From positions 29,945 through 93,944 of the forward strand of contig NZ_QKZO01000013.1 of NCBI RefSeq assembly GCF_003254295.1: a DNA stretch of 64,000 nt. Reading direction: 5' to 3'. Every line of letters starts with the position of its first letter. The stretch's first letter is position 1. The position numbers and the translations under genes were made by a program. Source of the DNA: Rhodobacter capsulatus (GTDB lineage: Bacteria; Pseudomonadota; Alphaproteobacteria; Rhodobacterales; Rhodobacteraceae). Below are positions 18,953 to 28,182 of the stretch, piece after piece. Below the pieces are notes generated by a model, which did not search any database, had not been told where the DNA came from, and saw nothing but the letters and a program-made list of their open reading frames with translations.

Positions 18953-20986
18953 ATGATCCGCAATCTCTGGAATGACGAGGCGGCCGCGGCGGCCGGGGAT
19001 GACCTTGGCCAGCGGATCTATTCCGCGCGGCTGATCGGCGCGGAGCCGGAGCTGGTGCTGCATGGCGGCGGCAACAGCTCGGTGAAGACCGAAGCCCGGG
19101 ACCTGTTCGGCGAGACGGTTTCGGTGCTGCATGTCAAGGGCTCGGGCCATGATCTGGCGACGATCGACGCGGCTGGCATGCCTGCGGTGCGGCTGGAACC
19201 GATGCTGCGGCTTGCGGCCTGCGATGCGGTGGCCGATGAGGTGCTGGTGAAGCTGCAGCGGCTCAACCTGCTCGATCCCGCCGCGCCGAACCCCTCGGTC
19301 GAGATGCTGCTGCACGCCTTCCTGCCGCATAAATTCGTCGATCACACCCATGCGACGCCGTTTCTGGTGCTGGCGAACCTGCCCGAGGCCGAGGCGGCGC
19401 TGCGGGAATTGTTCGGGGAGCGGATCGCGCTCGTGCCCTTCGTCAAGCCGGGCTTCGGTCTGGCCAAGGCGGGGCTGGCCACTTACGAAGCGAACCCGGG
19501 CGTCGAAGCGCTTTTGCTCAAAAACCACGGCCATTTCACCTGGGGGCCGGATGCGAAATCGAGCTACTGCCGGGTGATCGAACATGCCAATCTGGTCGAG
19601 GCCTGGCTGGCGGATCGCCGCCCCGCGCCGCTCGTGCCCGCCGCCGCCCTGCCGGTGGCCGGGATTGCCCCGGTGCTGGCGGGTCTGCGCGGCGCGCTCG
19701 CCGCGGCGCTGCCGGAAGAGGCCGCGCTGCCGGTCCTCGATCTGCGCGCCGATGACGCGACGCGGGCCTTCGTGTCCCGCCCCGATCTGGAGGCTCTGGC
19801 GCGGGCCGGGGTGGTGACGCCCGATCACGTCATCCGCACCAAAGGCGAGGTTCTGGTGCTGCGCAAAGACGCGCAAACGCCCGAGGCGATGCGCGCGGCG
19901 GTTACCGATTACGTCACCCGCTACCGCGCCTATTTTGACGCCAACAAGGCGCGCTTTGGCGGTCCGGTGGCGATGCTGAACCCGATGCCGGGGCTGATCT
20001 GGCTGGAAGGGATCGGCGCGATCGGTGCCGGGGCGGATGCGAAGGCCGCGCGGATCGCGGCCGATATCGGCAGCCAATCGGCGCGGGTGAAGGCGGATGG
20101 TCCGGTGGCGGGCGGCTTCCGCTCGATTTCCGACGCCGACCTGTTCGACATGGAATATTGGCCGCTCGAACTGGCGAAGCTGGGCACGGCCAAGGCGCCC
20201 GCGTTGCAGGGCCGGGTGGTCCTGGTGACGGGCGGCGCGGGGGCGATCGGTCTGGCGACGGCCGAGGCTTTCGCGGCCTTGGGCGCTTCGATCTTCATCG
20301 TCGACCGTCCCGGCGAAGGGCTGGAGAAGGCGGTGGCATCGCTTGGCCGCGATCACGCCGGGCATGGCTGCGACATCACGCAACCGGGCGCGGCGGCGGC
20401 GGCGGTGGCGGCCTGTGCGGCGCGGTTTGGCGGGCTCGATATCCTTGTGTCGAATGCGGGCGCGGCGATCACCGGCGATATCGCGACGCTCGATGAGCAG
20501 GTGCTGCGCGGCAGTTTCGAGCTGAACTTCTTCGCGCATCTGGCGTTTTCGCAAGCCGCCATCGCGCTTTACCGGGCGCAGGCCGCCGGACGCGGCACGC
20601 GCGGCGCCGAGCCGGGGCAGATCCTGTTCAACGTGTCGAAACAGGCGGTGAACCCGGGCAAGGGCTTTGCCGCTTATGGCCTGCCGAAAGCCACAAGCTT
20701 CTTTCTTTTGCGGCAGCTGGCGCTGGAACTGGGCCCCGAGGGGATCCGGGTCAACGGCATCAATGCCGACCGGATCCGGTCCGGGCTGCTGACGCCCGAG
20801 ATGATCGCGGCGCGGTCCTCGGCGCGGGGGATCGATGCGGGGACCTACATGGCGGGGAACCTGCTGAGGGCCGAGGTCGAGGCGCGACACGTGGCCGAGG
20901 CCTTCGTGGCGCTGGCCCGGGCCGAGCGCACGACGGCGCATGTGATGACGGTGGACGGCGGCAATATCGAGGCGGCGCTGCGCTGA
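18953..20986 (+). CDS. fused class II aldolase / short-chain dehydrogenase
   Basis: 677-residue bifunctional protein. Residues ~1-400 are a class II (FucA/RhaD/AraD-type) aldolase with Zn ligands in HTHATP (H131, H133) and NHGHF (H192). Residues ~420-677 are an SDR with TGGAGAIG (426-433), NAG (501-503) and Ser562, Tyr575, Lys579. The aldolase should split a ketose-1-phosphate into DHAP and an aldehyde, which the SDR would reduce or oxidise. Similar fusions occur in rhizobial rhamnose clusters (RhaD). With mtnA nearby, methylthioribulose-1-phosphate is an alternative substrate. AAGGAGA precedes ATG 18953. The gene and its SorC regulator are bracketed by inverted repeat copies. Confidence 0.88.
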   Translation: MIRNLWNDEAAAAAGDDLGQRIYSARLIGAEPELVLHGGGNSSVKTEARDLFGETVSVLHVKGSGHDLATIDAAGMPAVRLEPMLRLAACDAVADEVLVKLQRLNLLDPAAPNPSVEMLLHAFLPHKFVDHTHATPFLVLANLPEAEAALRELFGERIALVPFVKPGFGLAKAGLATYEANPGVEALLLKNHGHFTWGPDAKSSYCRVIEHANLVEAWLADRRPAPLVPAAALPVAGIAPVLAGLRGALAAALPEEAALPVLDLRADDATRAFVSRPDLEALARAGVVTPDHVIRTKGEVLVLRKDAQTPEAMRAAVTDYVTRYRAYFDANKARFGGPVAMLNPMPGLIWLEGIGAIGAGADAKAARIAADIGSQSARVKADGPVAGGFRSISDADLFDMEYWPLELAKLGTAKAPALQGRVVLVTGGAGAIGLATAEAFAALGASIFIVDRPGEGLEKAVASLGRDHAGHGCDITQPGAAAAAVAACAARFGGLDILVSNAGAAITGDIATLDEQVLRGSFELNFFAHLAFSQAAIALYRAQAAGRGTRGAEPGQILFNVSKQAVNPGKGFAAYGLPKATSFFLLRQLALELGPEGIRVNGINADRIRSGLLTPEMIAARSSARGIDAGTYMAGNLLRAEVEARHVAEAFVALARAERTTAHVMTVDGGNIEAALR

Positions 20987-20997
20987 GGGGGGGATTT

Positions 20998-21203
20998 GAC
21001 CGAGGCTATCGCCGAGGTCACGCGGAACAGTGGTCCCGGGGCCGCCGGGGGCCCAAAGGCCCTCGGCCAGCGCCCGCCCCGCCCATGGCGGGCGCTTCTC
21101 GCCCGCCGGGGCAGGCGCCGGCCTCTGCTGTGCCTGGGGAAACGGTCTTGTGACGTCGGCTGCGCGGCGGGCGGGGAAAGGCGGTGCCTTTCCTGATCCG
21201 CCC
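20998..21203 (+). repeat. ~210-bp structured repeat, copy B
   Basis: Opposite orientation to copy A at 17652-17866, filling the gap between the aldolase/SDR stop and the convergent DeoR gene. It holds the same series: GAGGCTATCGCCGAGG, hairpin CCGGGGGCC-CAAA-GGCCCTCGG (one base changed to a G-U pair), hairpin GCGCCCGCC..GGCGGGCGC, GCCTCTGCTG and the terminal hairpin GGAAAGGC-GGT-GCCTTTCC. Copies A and B therefore enclose exactly the regulator and aldolase/SDR genes. Confidence 0.85.
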
Positions 21204-21210
21204 GAACCCG

Positions 21211-22020
21211 TCAGGTCGCGATCAGCAATTCGATGCCGCGGGCCTCGAATTCCTTGGCGTCCTTGTCGGAGATCCCGTCATCGGTGATGAAGGCATGGAT
21301 CACCGCCAGCGAGCCCAGCCGGGTGAAGGAGCTCTTGTTGATCTTCGAGCTGTCGGCGACCAGATAGACCCGCGAGGCCGCGCGGATCATCGCCTCTTTC
21401 AGCTGCAGATCGGCGAAACTCGGATAGGTCAGCCCGGCATCCAGCGCCACGCCTGCGGTGGCCAGAAACAGCTTTCCGGCAAAGATGTTGCGGAAGTAAT
21501 CGACCGACTTGTCGCCCGAAAGCGACAGGGTGGGCGCCTTGAACTGCCCGCCCGGCATGTGCACCGCGAACCCGGGCACCGAGCCGAGGATGATCGCGAT
21601 ATTGAGCGCATTGGTGATCACCGTCAGATTGCGCCGGGTGACCAGCCGCGTCGCCACCTCGGTCGTCGTCGTGCCCGCATCCAGGATGATCGTCTCGCCG
21701 TCACTGACCAGCGACGCCGCGAGCGCGCCGATCAGCCGCTTCTTGTCCATGTTGTCCTGATGATGCAGCACCAGCCCCTCGGCGCGCGAGGAGGGCGCGT
21801 TCAGAAACGCGCCGCCATGTTCGCGGGTGATGAACCCTTCGGCTTCGAGCTTTTCCAGATCCTGCCGGATCGTCGCTTCCGAGACCTGAAACGCCACCGC
21901 CAGATCGCGCACCCGTGCCGAGCCCTCTTCCTCGATCCATTCAAGGATGCGACGCCGCCGCGGTTCGGACAAGAGACCGGCCTTGCTGTCGTCGCGGATC
22001 GGAACGGGTTTCGTCGACAC
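21211..22020 (-). CDS. DeoR/GlpR-family transcriptional regulator
   Basis: 269-residue DeoR-family repressor: HTH near residues 22-57 (RRRRILEWIEEEGSARVRDLA, VSEATIRQDLEKLEAEG) and a DeoR C-terminal sugar-phosphate sensor (DAGTTTTEVA, VITNALNIA, VPGFAVHMPGG, KLFLATAGV). A GTG start at 22020 is used. It lies 91 bp downstream of the ABC permease on the same strand and probably governs the transporter and the divergent catabolic genes through TTTCG/CGAAA boxes at 26439-26473 and 26622-26645. The inducer would be a phosphorylated intermediate of the unknown sugar. Confidence 0.9.
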   Translation of the reverse strand: MSTKPVPIRDDSKAGLLSEPRRRRILEWIEEEGSARVRDLAVAFQVSEATIRQDLEKLEAEGFITREHGGAFLNAPSSRAEGLVLHHQDNMDKKRLIGALAASLVSDGETIILDAGTTTTEVATRLVTRRNLTVITNALNIAIILGSVPGFAVHMPGGQFKAPTLSLSGDKSVDYFRNIFAGKLFLATAGVALDAGLTYPSFADLQLKEAMIRAASRVYLVADSSKINKSSFTRLGSLAVIHAFITDDGISDKDAKEFEARGIELLIAT

Positions 22021-22111
22021 GGGTTCGCCTATCGGTTGCGGGTTGCGGAAACGTCAGGGATGCCTCGGACCTCCTTAGGGGCGGGGGCGGGGCCGGTCAA
22101 CGGCCCATTCG

Positions 22112-23170
22112 TCAGCGGCCAAGCGCGGCTTCCTGCTGCAGCGCCACGCGGGCCTGCAACCGGCTTTGCGCCTGATCGATGACCACGGCGGCAACGATGA
22201 CAAGACCCTTGATCACCGTCTGCCAGAACGAGGACACGCTCATCATCACCAGCCCGTCCGACAGGATCGAGATCACGAAGGCGCCGACGATGGTGCCGCC
22301 GATCTTGCCGCGCCCGCCCGAAAGCGAAGTGCCGCCCAGAACCGCCGCCGCGATGGCGTTCAGCTCAAAGGTTTCCCCCGTCGCCGGATGCGCCGCCTGC
22401 AACTGCGAGGCGATGATCAGCCCGACGATGGCGGCGCAAAAGCCCGAGAACATGTAGACGAAAAGCTTGACCCGGTTGACCTTGACCCCCGAGAGCGCCG
22501 CGCCGCGTTCATTGCCGCCCACCGCATAGATATGGCGGCCGAGCGGCGTGCGCCTGGCGATATAGGCGGCCACAAGCCCCACCGCGATCAGCATCCAGAT
22601 CTGCACCGGCAGGCCAAGGAAAGTGCCCGCGCCGATCGCCGGGAAACTGTCGGAGCCATAGTCCGGGTTGCCCGAGAGGTTCGGGAAGGTCCGCCCGCCC
22701 GAGGACAGAAGTGCCGCGCCGCGGGCGATGTACAGCGTGCCCAGCGTCGCGATGAAGGGGGCGACGTTCAGTTTCGTGATCAATATCCCGTTGATGAAGC
22801 CCACGAAAACGCCGACGCACATCACGATCAGGGTGATTTCCAGCGTGTTGAAATGCATCGTGCCGACCGTGCCAAGATCGATGCCGTAAAGGATCAGCCA
22901 GCCCGAGACCATCGAGCACAGCCCCACGGTCGAGCCCACCGACAGGTCGATGCCGCCGGTAATGATGACGAAGGTCATGCCGATCGCCAGAAAGGCGGTC
23001 AGCGCGGCATGTTTCGCCACGATCACGCTGTTGGCGACCGACAGGAAATTCGGCGCCATGACGGCGAAAAAGCCGAAGACAAGCAGCAGCGCGACATAGG
23101 TCCGGGCCTGCAGCAGCGTCAGCAGCAAAGGCGAGCCCGGCGCGGGGGTGGAGGGGGAAGCGGCACTCAT
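22112..23170 (-). CDS. ribose-type ABC transporter permease (RbsC-like)
   Basis: 352-residue inner-membrane permease of the RbsC/XylH/AraH family with 8-10 hydrophobic helices. Family blocks: ITGGIDLSVGSTVGLCSMV, GFINGILITKLNVAPFIATLGT, GGNERGAALSGV and NAIAAAVLGGTSLSGGRG (the EAA-like loop contacting the ATPase). Its ATG overlaps the stop of the ATPase gene by 4 bp (ATGA), indicating translational coupling. Third component of the sugar importer with the binding protein at 25410 and the ATPase at 23167. Confidence 0.93.
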   Translation of the reverse strand: MSAASPSTPAPGSPLLLTLLQARTYVALLLVFGFFAVMAPNFLSVANSVIVAKHAALTAFLAIGMTFVIITGGIDLSVGSTVGLCSMVSGWLILYGIDLGTVGTMHFNTLEITLIVMCVGVFVGFINGILITKLNVAPFIATLGTLYIARGAALLSSGGRTFPNLSGNPDYGSDSFPAIGAGTFLGLPVQIWMLIAVGLVAAYIARRTPLGRHIYAVGGNERGAALSGVKVNRVKLFVYMFSGFCAAIVGLIIASQLQAAHPATGETFELNAIAAAVLGGTSLSGGRGKIGGTIVGAFVISILSDGLVMMSVSSFWQTVIKGLVIVAAVVIDQAQSRLQARVALQQEAALGR

Positions 23171-24702
23171 GCTGCGATGTCCTTCGAGTTTTGCGCAGGG
23201 GCAGTGGTGGCCGAGATCACCTTCGCGGCTTCGGTGCCGGAGGGGAACTCACCGGTCACGCGGCCCTGCGCCATGACGATGATGCGGTCGGAAAGGGCAA
23301 GAACCTCGTCGAGGTCCGAGGTCACGAACAGAATGCCCAGACCCTCGGCGGCCAGACGCCGCATGGTGCGGAAGACCTCGGCCTTGGCGCCGATGTCGAT
23401 GCCGCGACTGGGCTCGTCCATCAACAGCACCTTCGGCCCGGTCATCAGCGCCTTGCCGATGACGACCTTTTGCTGGTTGCCGCCCGAAAGCGAGGAAACC
23501 GGGTTTTCCGGGCTCGCCACCTTGATCGTCAGCCGCTTGATGAAATCCAGCGCGGTCTGCGCCTCGCGTTTCAGATCGAGGTGGAAGAGTTTCGCGAAAC
23601 CGGGCAGCGAGGACAGAGTCAGATTTTCCCGGATCGACATGATCTGGATCAGCCCGTCGCGCTTGCGGTCTTCGGGGATCAGCGCGATGCCGCGCGCGAT
23701 GCGCCCGGGCACGTCGCGTTCGGTGAGCGGCTTGCCCTCGACAAAGAACCGCCCGCCCGCATGCGGGTGCTGCGCCATCACGCATTCCAGAAATTCGGAG
23801 CGCCCCGCCCCCATCAGCCCGTAAAGCCCGACGATCTCGCCCGCGCGGATCGACAGCGAGACATGATCGACGGTGAAGCCGCCGCCCGCGCGGGGCAGGG
23901 CGATGGCTTCGGCGCGAAAGATCTCGGGGCCGAAATTCGCAACTTCGGAGCGGCCGTATTCTTTCGAACTTGACCCGATCATCGCCTGCACGATCCAGGG
24001 GATGTCGACGCCCTCCATCGACCGCGCGCCGGTGATGGTGCCGTCGCGCAAAACCGTGATGTAATCGCCGACCCGGATCAGCTCTTCGAGCCGGTGGCTG
24101 ATATAGACGATGCCGACGCCCTGCGCCTTGAGTTCGTCGATGACGCGGAACAGCACCTCGACCTCGGCCGCCGACAGCGCCGAGGTGGGTTCGTCGAGGA
24201 TCAGGATGCGGGCGTTCTGCGCCAGCGCCTTGGCGATTTCCACGATCTGCTGTTGCCCGATGCGCAGGTTGCCCAAGGGCGTGTCGGGATGGATGTTCTG
24301 CTCAAGCCGCTCCATCAGAACGCGCGTTGCGCGCCGATGCGCCTCGATGTCGATGTCGATGCCTGCGCGGGTGGTTTCATGGCCGATGAAGATGTTTTCC
24401 GCCACGCTCAGGTTCGGAAACAGGTTCAGTTCCTGAAACACGATGCCGATGCCCGCCGCCACCGCATCGGCCTTGGTGCGAAAGCGCATCTCGCGGCCGT
24501 CCATGGTGATCGTGCCTTCGGTCATGTCCTCGACCCCGGCGATCAGCTTCATCAGCGTCGATTTTCCGGCGCCGTTTTCGCCCACCAGCACATTCACCGC
24601 GCCCATGCGCAGATCAAAATCCACGCCCTTGAGCGCGCGGGTGCCGGGGTAGACCTTGACCGCCCCGCGCATCTTCAGCCCGATCGGATGCTTTTCCGTC
24701 AT
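23167..24702 (-). CDS. ribose-type ABC transporter ATP-binding protein (RbsA-like)
   Basis: 511-residue double-ATPase of the RbsA/XylG/MglA type. The N-terminal domain has Walker A GENGAGKST (41-49), signature RIGQQQIVEIAKAL and Walker B ILILDEPTSAL. The C-terminal domain has a degenerate Walker A (GLMGAGRSE), signature LSGGNQQKVVIGKAL and VLLMDEPSRGIDIGAK. The start at 24702 overlaps the lipoprotein stop (ATGA); an in-frame start 12 codons further up would run into that gene. It energises import of the cluster's sugar. Confidence 0.93.
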   Translation of the reverse strand: MTEKHPIGLKMRGAVKVYPGTRALKGVDFDLRMGAVNVLVGENGAGKSTLMKLIAGVEDMTEGTITMDGREMRFRTKADAVAAGIGIVFQELNLFPNLSVAENIFIGHETTRAGIDIDIEAHRRATRVLMERLEQNIHPDTPLGNLRIGQQQIVEIAKALAQNARILILDEPTSALSAAEVEVLFRVIDELKAQGVGIVYISHRLEELIRVGDYITVLRDGTITGARSMEGVDIPWIVQAMIGSSSKEYGRSEVANFGPEIFRAEAIALPRAGGGFTVDHVSLSIRAGEIVGLYGLMGAGRSEFLECVMAQHPHAGGRFFVEGKPLTERDVPGRIARGIALIPEDRKRDGLIQIMSIRENLTLSSLPGFAKLFHLDLKREAQTALDFIKRLTIKVASPENPVSSLSGGNQQKVVIGKALMTGPKVLLMDEPSRGIDIGAKAEVFRTMRRLAAEGLGILFVTSDLDEVLALSDRIIVMAQGRVTGEFPSGTEAAKVISATTAPAQNSKDIAA

Positions 24703-25346
24703 GGCAGCACCGTGAGCGCGATGGGGGTGACCAGCCATTTCTCAGAGGCCGTGCGCAGCGACAGGACGCCGGTAAAGGCGACGGTCTTGCCGGTCGGGTC
24801 TTCGGTGGGAACGGTCAGCCCCGCCGCGGCGCGGTCGTTCAGCGCCCGGCCCAGCCTGCCGAATTCCATCTGGTCGCGGAAGGCGGTGAAATCATAGATC
24901 TTCGGCGCCACATCGCGCAGCGCATTGCCCTTGATCACCGGGCCCAGCTGCAGCGTCAGATCCGCCGCGCCATCGCCATCGGTATCGAGATCAAGCAGGC
25001 GCGCGCGTGAGGCCAGCTCGGCCCTGATCACCTTGCCCTGATCCTTCAGCGCGAAATTCCAGGGCGAGCCATTGCCCGCGCCGCGCGCGCCGTAACTTGC
25101 GCCCGCGCCGTCCAGCCCGGTGGCGATCTGGCCGCGCAGGGTGCTGGCGGTCTGCGCCTGCCCCGCGATCAGCGGCAGAAGCTTCGCCTCGTAACTCTCG
25201 GCCAGAAGCGTGGTGATGCGGGCCGCGTCGCCACTGGCATCAGCGGCGGGGGCGGCAGAGTTTTCCGCCGTTTTCGGCACGATCTTGCAGCCCGTGGTGC
25301 CAAGCGCAACCGCAAGGCACAGGGCCGTCACTATGGGGGAATTCAT
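24699..25346 (-). CDS. DUF2291 lipoprotein of sugar ABC operon
   Basis: 215-residue predicted lipoprotein: hydrophobic N-terminus ending in the lipobox TTGC with Cys20. The remainder fits DUF2291, a family regularly encoded inside sugar ABC transporter operons between the binding protein and ATPase but without known function. Blocks include RGQIATGLDGAGASYGARG and GPVIKGNALRDVAPKIYDFTAF. Coupled to the ATPase by a 4-bp overlap. A role in envelope assembly or substrate hand-over is plausible but unproven. Confidence 0.82.
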   Translation of the reverse strand: MNSPIVTALCLAVALGTTGCKIVPKTAENSAAPAADASGDAARITTLLAESYEAKLLPLIAGQAQTASTLRGQIATGLDGAGASYGARGAGNGSPWNFALKDQGKVIRAELASRARLLDLDTDGDGAADLTLQLGPVIKGNALRDVAPKIYDFTAFRDQMEFGRLGRALNDRAAAGLTVPTEDPTGKTVAFTGVLSLRTASEKWLVTPIALTVLP

Positions 25347-25366
25347 GGCCGTGGATCCTTTGGAAT

Positions 25367-25396
25367 CCGGCGCGCCGAGGGATATCGGCGCGCCGG
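25367..25396 (-). promoter_or_regulatory. intercistronic hairpin after binding-protein gene
   Basis: Perfect 12-bp stem (CCGGCGCGCCGA / TCGGCGCGCCGG) with a 6-base loop between the substrate-binding protein stop and the lipoprotein start. There is no T-run. Such hairpins commonly stabilise the upstream mRNA so that the binding protein is made in excess of the membrane components. Confidence 0.6.
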
Positions 25397-25409
25397 GGAC
25401 GGTCTTCGA

Positions 25410-26552
<1,143 letters not shown>

Positions 26553-26592
26553 TCAAGGGTTTAGTTTCTGTGGTCGCACTGCAACCCGGCGC

Positions 26593-26621
26593 TTGCGTCA
26601 AAGCTGCGACTCGTATTAAAA
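26593..26621 (+). promoter_or_regulatory. candidate sigma-70 promoter of the catabolic operon
   Basis: TTGCGT, a 17-bp spacer and TTAAAA, ending directly at the CGAAG/CGAAAG boxes. A repressor on those boxes would cover the transcription start. Moderate match only. Confidence 0.4.
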
Positions 26622-26645
26622 CGAAGCAATCGAAAGTAATCGAAA
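26622..26645. promoter_or_regulatory. CGAAA box array, probable DeoR operator (catabolic side)
   Basis: CGAAG at 26622 and AATCGAAAG twice, with CGAAA at 26631 and 26641, 10 bp apart. It is the mirror orientation of the array at 26439-26473 and lies about 60 bp upstream of the isomerase start, immediately behind the candidate -10 element. Confidence 0.6.
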
Positions 26646-26704
26646 GCAACCCGCGAGGCGCGCAACCGGGCCGCAGCGGGGCAGCGAATGTCGGGAGGAG
26701 AGAC

Positions 26705-28171
26705 ATGAGCCAGCATATCCACCGCAAGGTCACGCTGGGCGTGGTGATCGGCAGCCGCGCCTTTTTCAGCCCCGCGCCCTGCAAGGATGCCCGCGACGAG
26801 GTTCTGGCGCAGCTGGCCCGGCTTGGGGTGAATGCGGTGATCCTGCCGCATGAGGCGACGGCGAATGGCGCTGTGCAGTCGATCGCCGATGCCGAGCTTT
26901 ATGCGAAACATTTCAAGGCGCACCGGGATGACATCGACGGTCTGGTGATCTGTCTGCCGAATTTCGGTGATGAGATCGCCATCGCCGAACTGGTCAACCG
27001 CGCGAAGCTGAACGTGCCGATCCTGCTGCAGGCCAGCAACGACGAGATCGGCAAGGTCGATGTGCATTCCCGCCGCGACGCCTTCTGCGGCAAGTTCTCG
27101 GTCGCCAACAACTTCTGGCAATATGGTGTGCCCTTCACCGAAACCACCACGCATACCTGCGACACCGGGGGCACGGAATTCGGCGCCGATCTGGAGCGCT
27201 TCGCCCGCACCTGCCGCACCGTGCGCGGGCTGCGCAACGCCCGCATCGGCGCCATCGGCGCGCGGACAAGCCCGTTCCAGACCATGCGGTTTTCGGAAAA
27301 GCTGTTGCAGGCCAGCGGCATGACCGTGGTCACCGCCGATCTGTCGGAACTGCTGCAGCTGGCGGGCGCGATTGACGACGCCGACCCGGATCTGGCCGCG
27401 AAGCTGAACAAGCTCAAGGCCTATGGCAAGATCCCGGCGCATATCCAGCCCGGGCAGATCCTGAAACAGGCGAAATGGACCCTCGCCGTCAACCGCTGGA
27501 TCGAGGACAACGGCTGCGACGCCTCGGCCATTCAGTGCTGGCGCTCGTTGCAGGACAATTTCGGCTGCGCCACCTGTGTCACCATGTCGATGATGGGCGA
27601 GGAGCTGCTGCCCTCGGCCTGCGAGGTCGACGTGATCGGCGCGGTCTCGATGTATGCGCTCGCGCTCGCCTCGGGCCAGCCCGCGGCGCTGCTCGATTGG
27701 AACAACAACTACGGCACCGAGCCCGACAAATGCGTCTGCACCCATTGCGGCAACTATCCGAAAAGCTTCATCGGCGATGTGCCCGAGATCGGCGAATTGG
27801 ACGTGCTGGGCGAGACCATCGGGCGGTCGAAATGTTTCGGCGCGGTCAAGGGCAAGGTGAAGGCCGGTCCGATGACCTATTTCCGGCTTTCGACCGATGA
27901 CCGCAACGGCACGATGAAGTGCTATCTGGGGCAGGGGGATTTCACCGATGACCCGTTCGGGATGGATGGCGGCATCGCCGTCGCCCATGTGCCCCATCTG
28001 CGCAAGCTGATGAAATTCGTCAGCCACAACGGCTTTGAGCACCATGTCGCGATGGTGCGCGGCCATGTGGCCGATGTGCTGAACGAGGCCGTGGTCCGTT
28101 ACCTCGGCTGGCCGATCTACCACCACGGGGGCGAACCCGAGCCGCAGCTCTTCACCCCCCATCGTTTCTGA
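26705..28171 (+). CDS. L-fucose/L-arabinose isomerase-like protein
   Basis: 488-residue protein resembling the L-fucose isomerase superfamily, which interconverts aldoses and ketoses with Mn2+. The N-terminal part is Rossmann-like (LPHEATANGAVQS, VICLPNFGDEIAIAELV, RIGAIGARTSPFQTMRFSE); the C-terminal part holds conserved acidic and cysteine-rich segments (CWRSLQDNFGCATCVTMSMM, CEVDVIGAVSMYALALASG, LDWNNNYG, CVCTHCGN). The EVD and DWNN motifs resemble the metal and substrate residues of FucI. GGAGGAG precedes ATG 26705. First gene of the operon with the transketolase halves and the FGGY kinase, so it probably isomerises the imported sugar. Not a classical FucI; the substrate is unknown. Confidence 0.8.
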   Translation: MSQHIHRKVTLGVVIGSRAFFSPAPCKDARDEVLAQLARLGVNAVILPHEATANGAVQSIADAELYAKHFKAHRDDIDGLVICLPNFGDEIAIAELVNRAKLNVPILLQASNDEIGKVDVHSRRDAFCGKFSVANNFWQYGVPFTETTTHTCDTGGTEFGADLERFARTCRTVRGLRNARIGAIGARTSPFQTMRFSEKLLQASGMTVVTADLSELLQLAGAIDDADPDLAAKLNKLKAYGKIPAHIQPGQILKQAKWTLAVNRWIEDNGCDASAIQCWRSLQDNFGCATCVTMSMMGEELLPSACEVDVIGAVSMYALALASGQPAALLDWNNNYGTEPDKCVCTHCGNYPKSFIGDVPEIGELDVLGETIGRSKCFGAVKGKVKAGPMTYFRLSTDDRNGTMKCYLGQGDFTDDPFGMDGGIAVAHVPHLRKLMKFVSHNGFEHHVAMVRGHVADVLNEAVVRYLGWPIYHHGGEPEPQLFTPHRF

Positions 28172-28182
28172 CAGAGGATGCC

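Noticed and set aside
17876..20941. A 1021-codon open frame on the minus strand covering the aldolase/SDR gene
   Set aside because: Only its last 327 codons have regulator homology and a proper start; the rest is Arg/His/Gln-rich antisense of the aldolase gene, a common GC-bias artefact.
22166..23824. 552-codon plus-strand frame across the ABC permease and ATPase genes
   Set aside because: Antisense of two well-supported transporter genes; no domain and His/Asp/Arg-rich composition.
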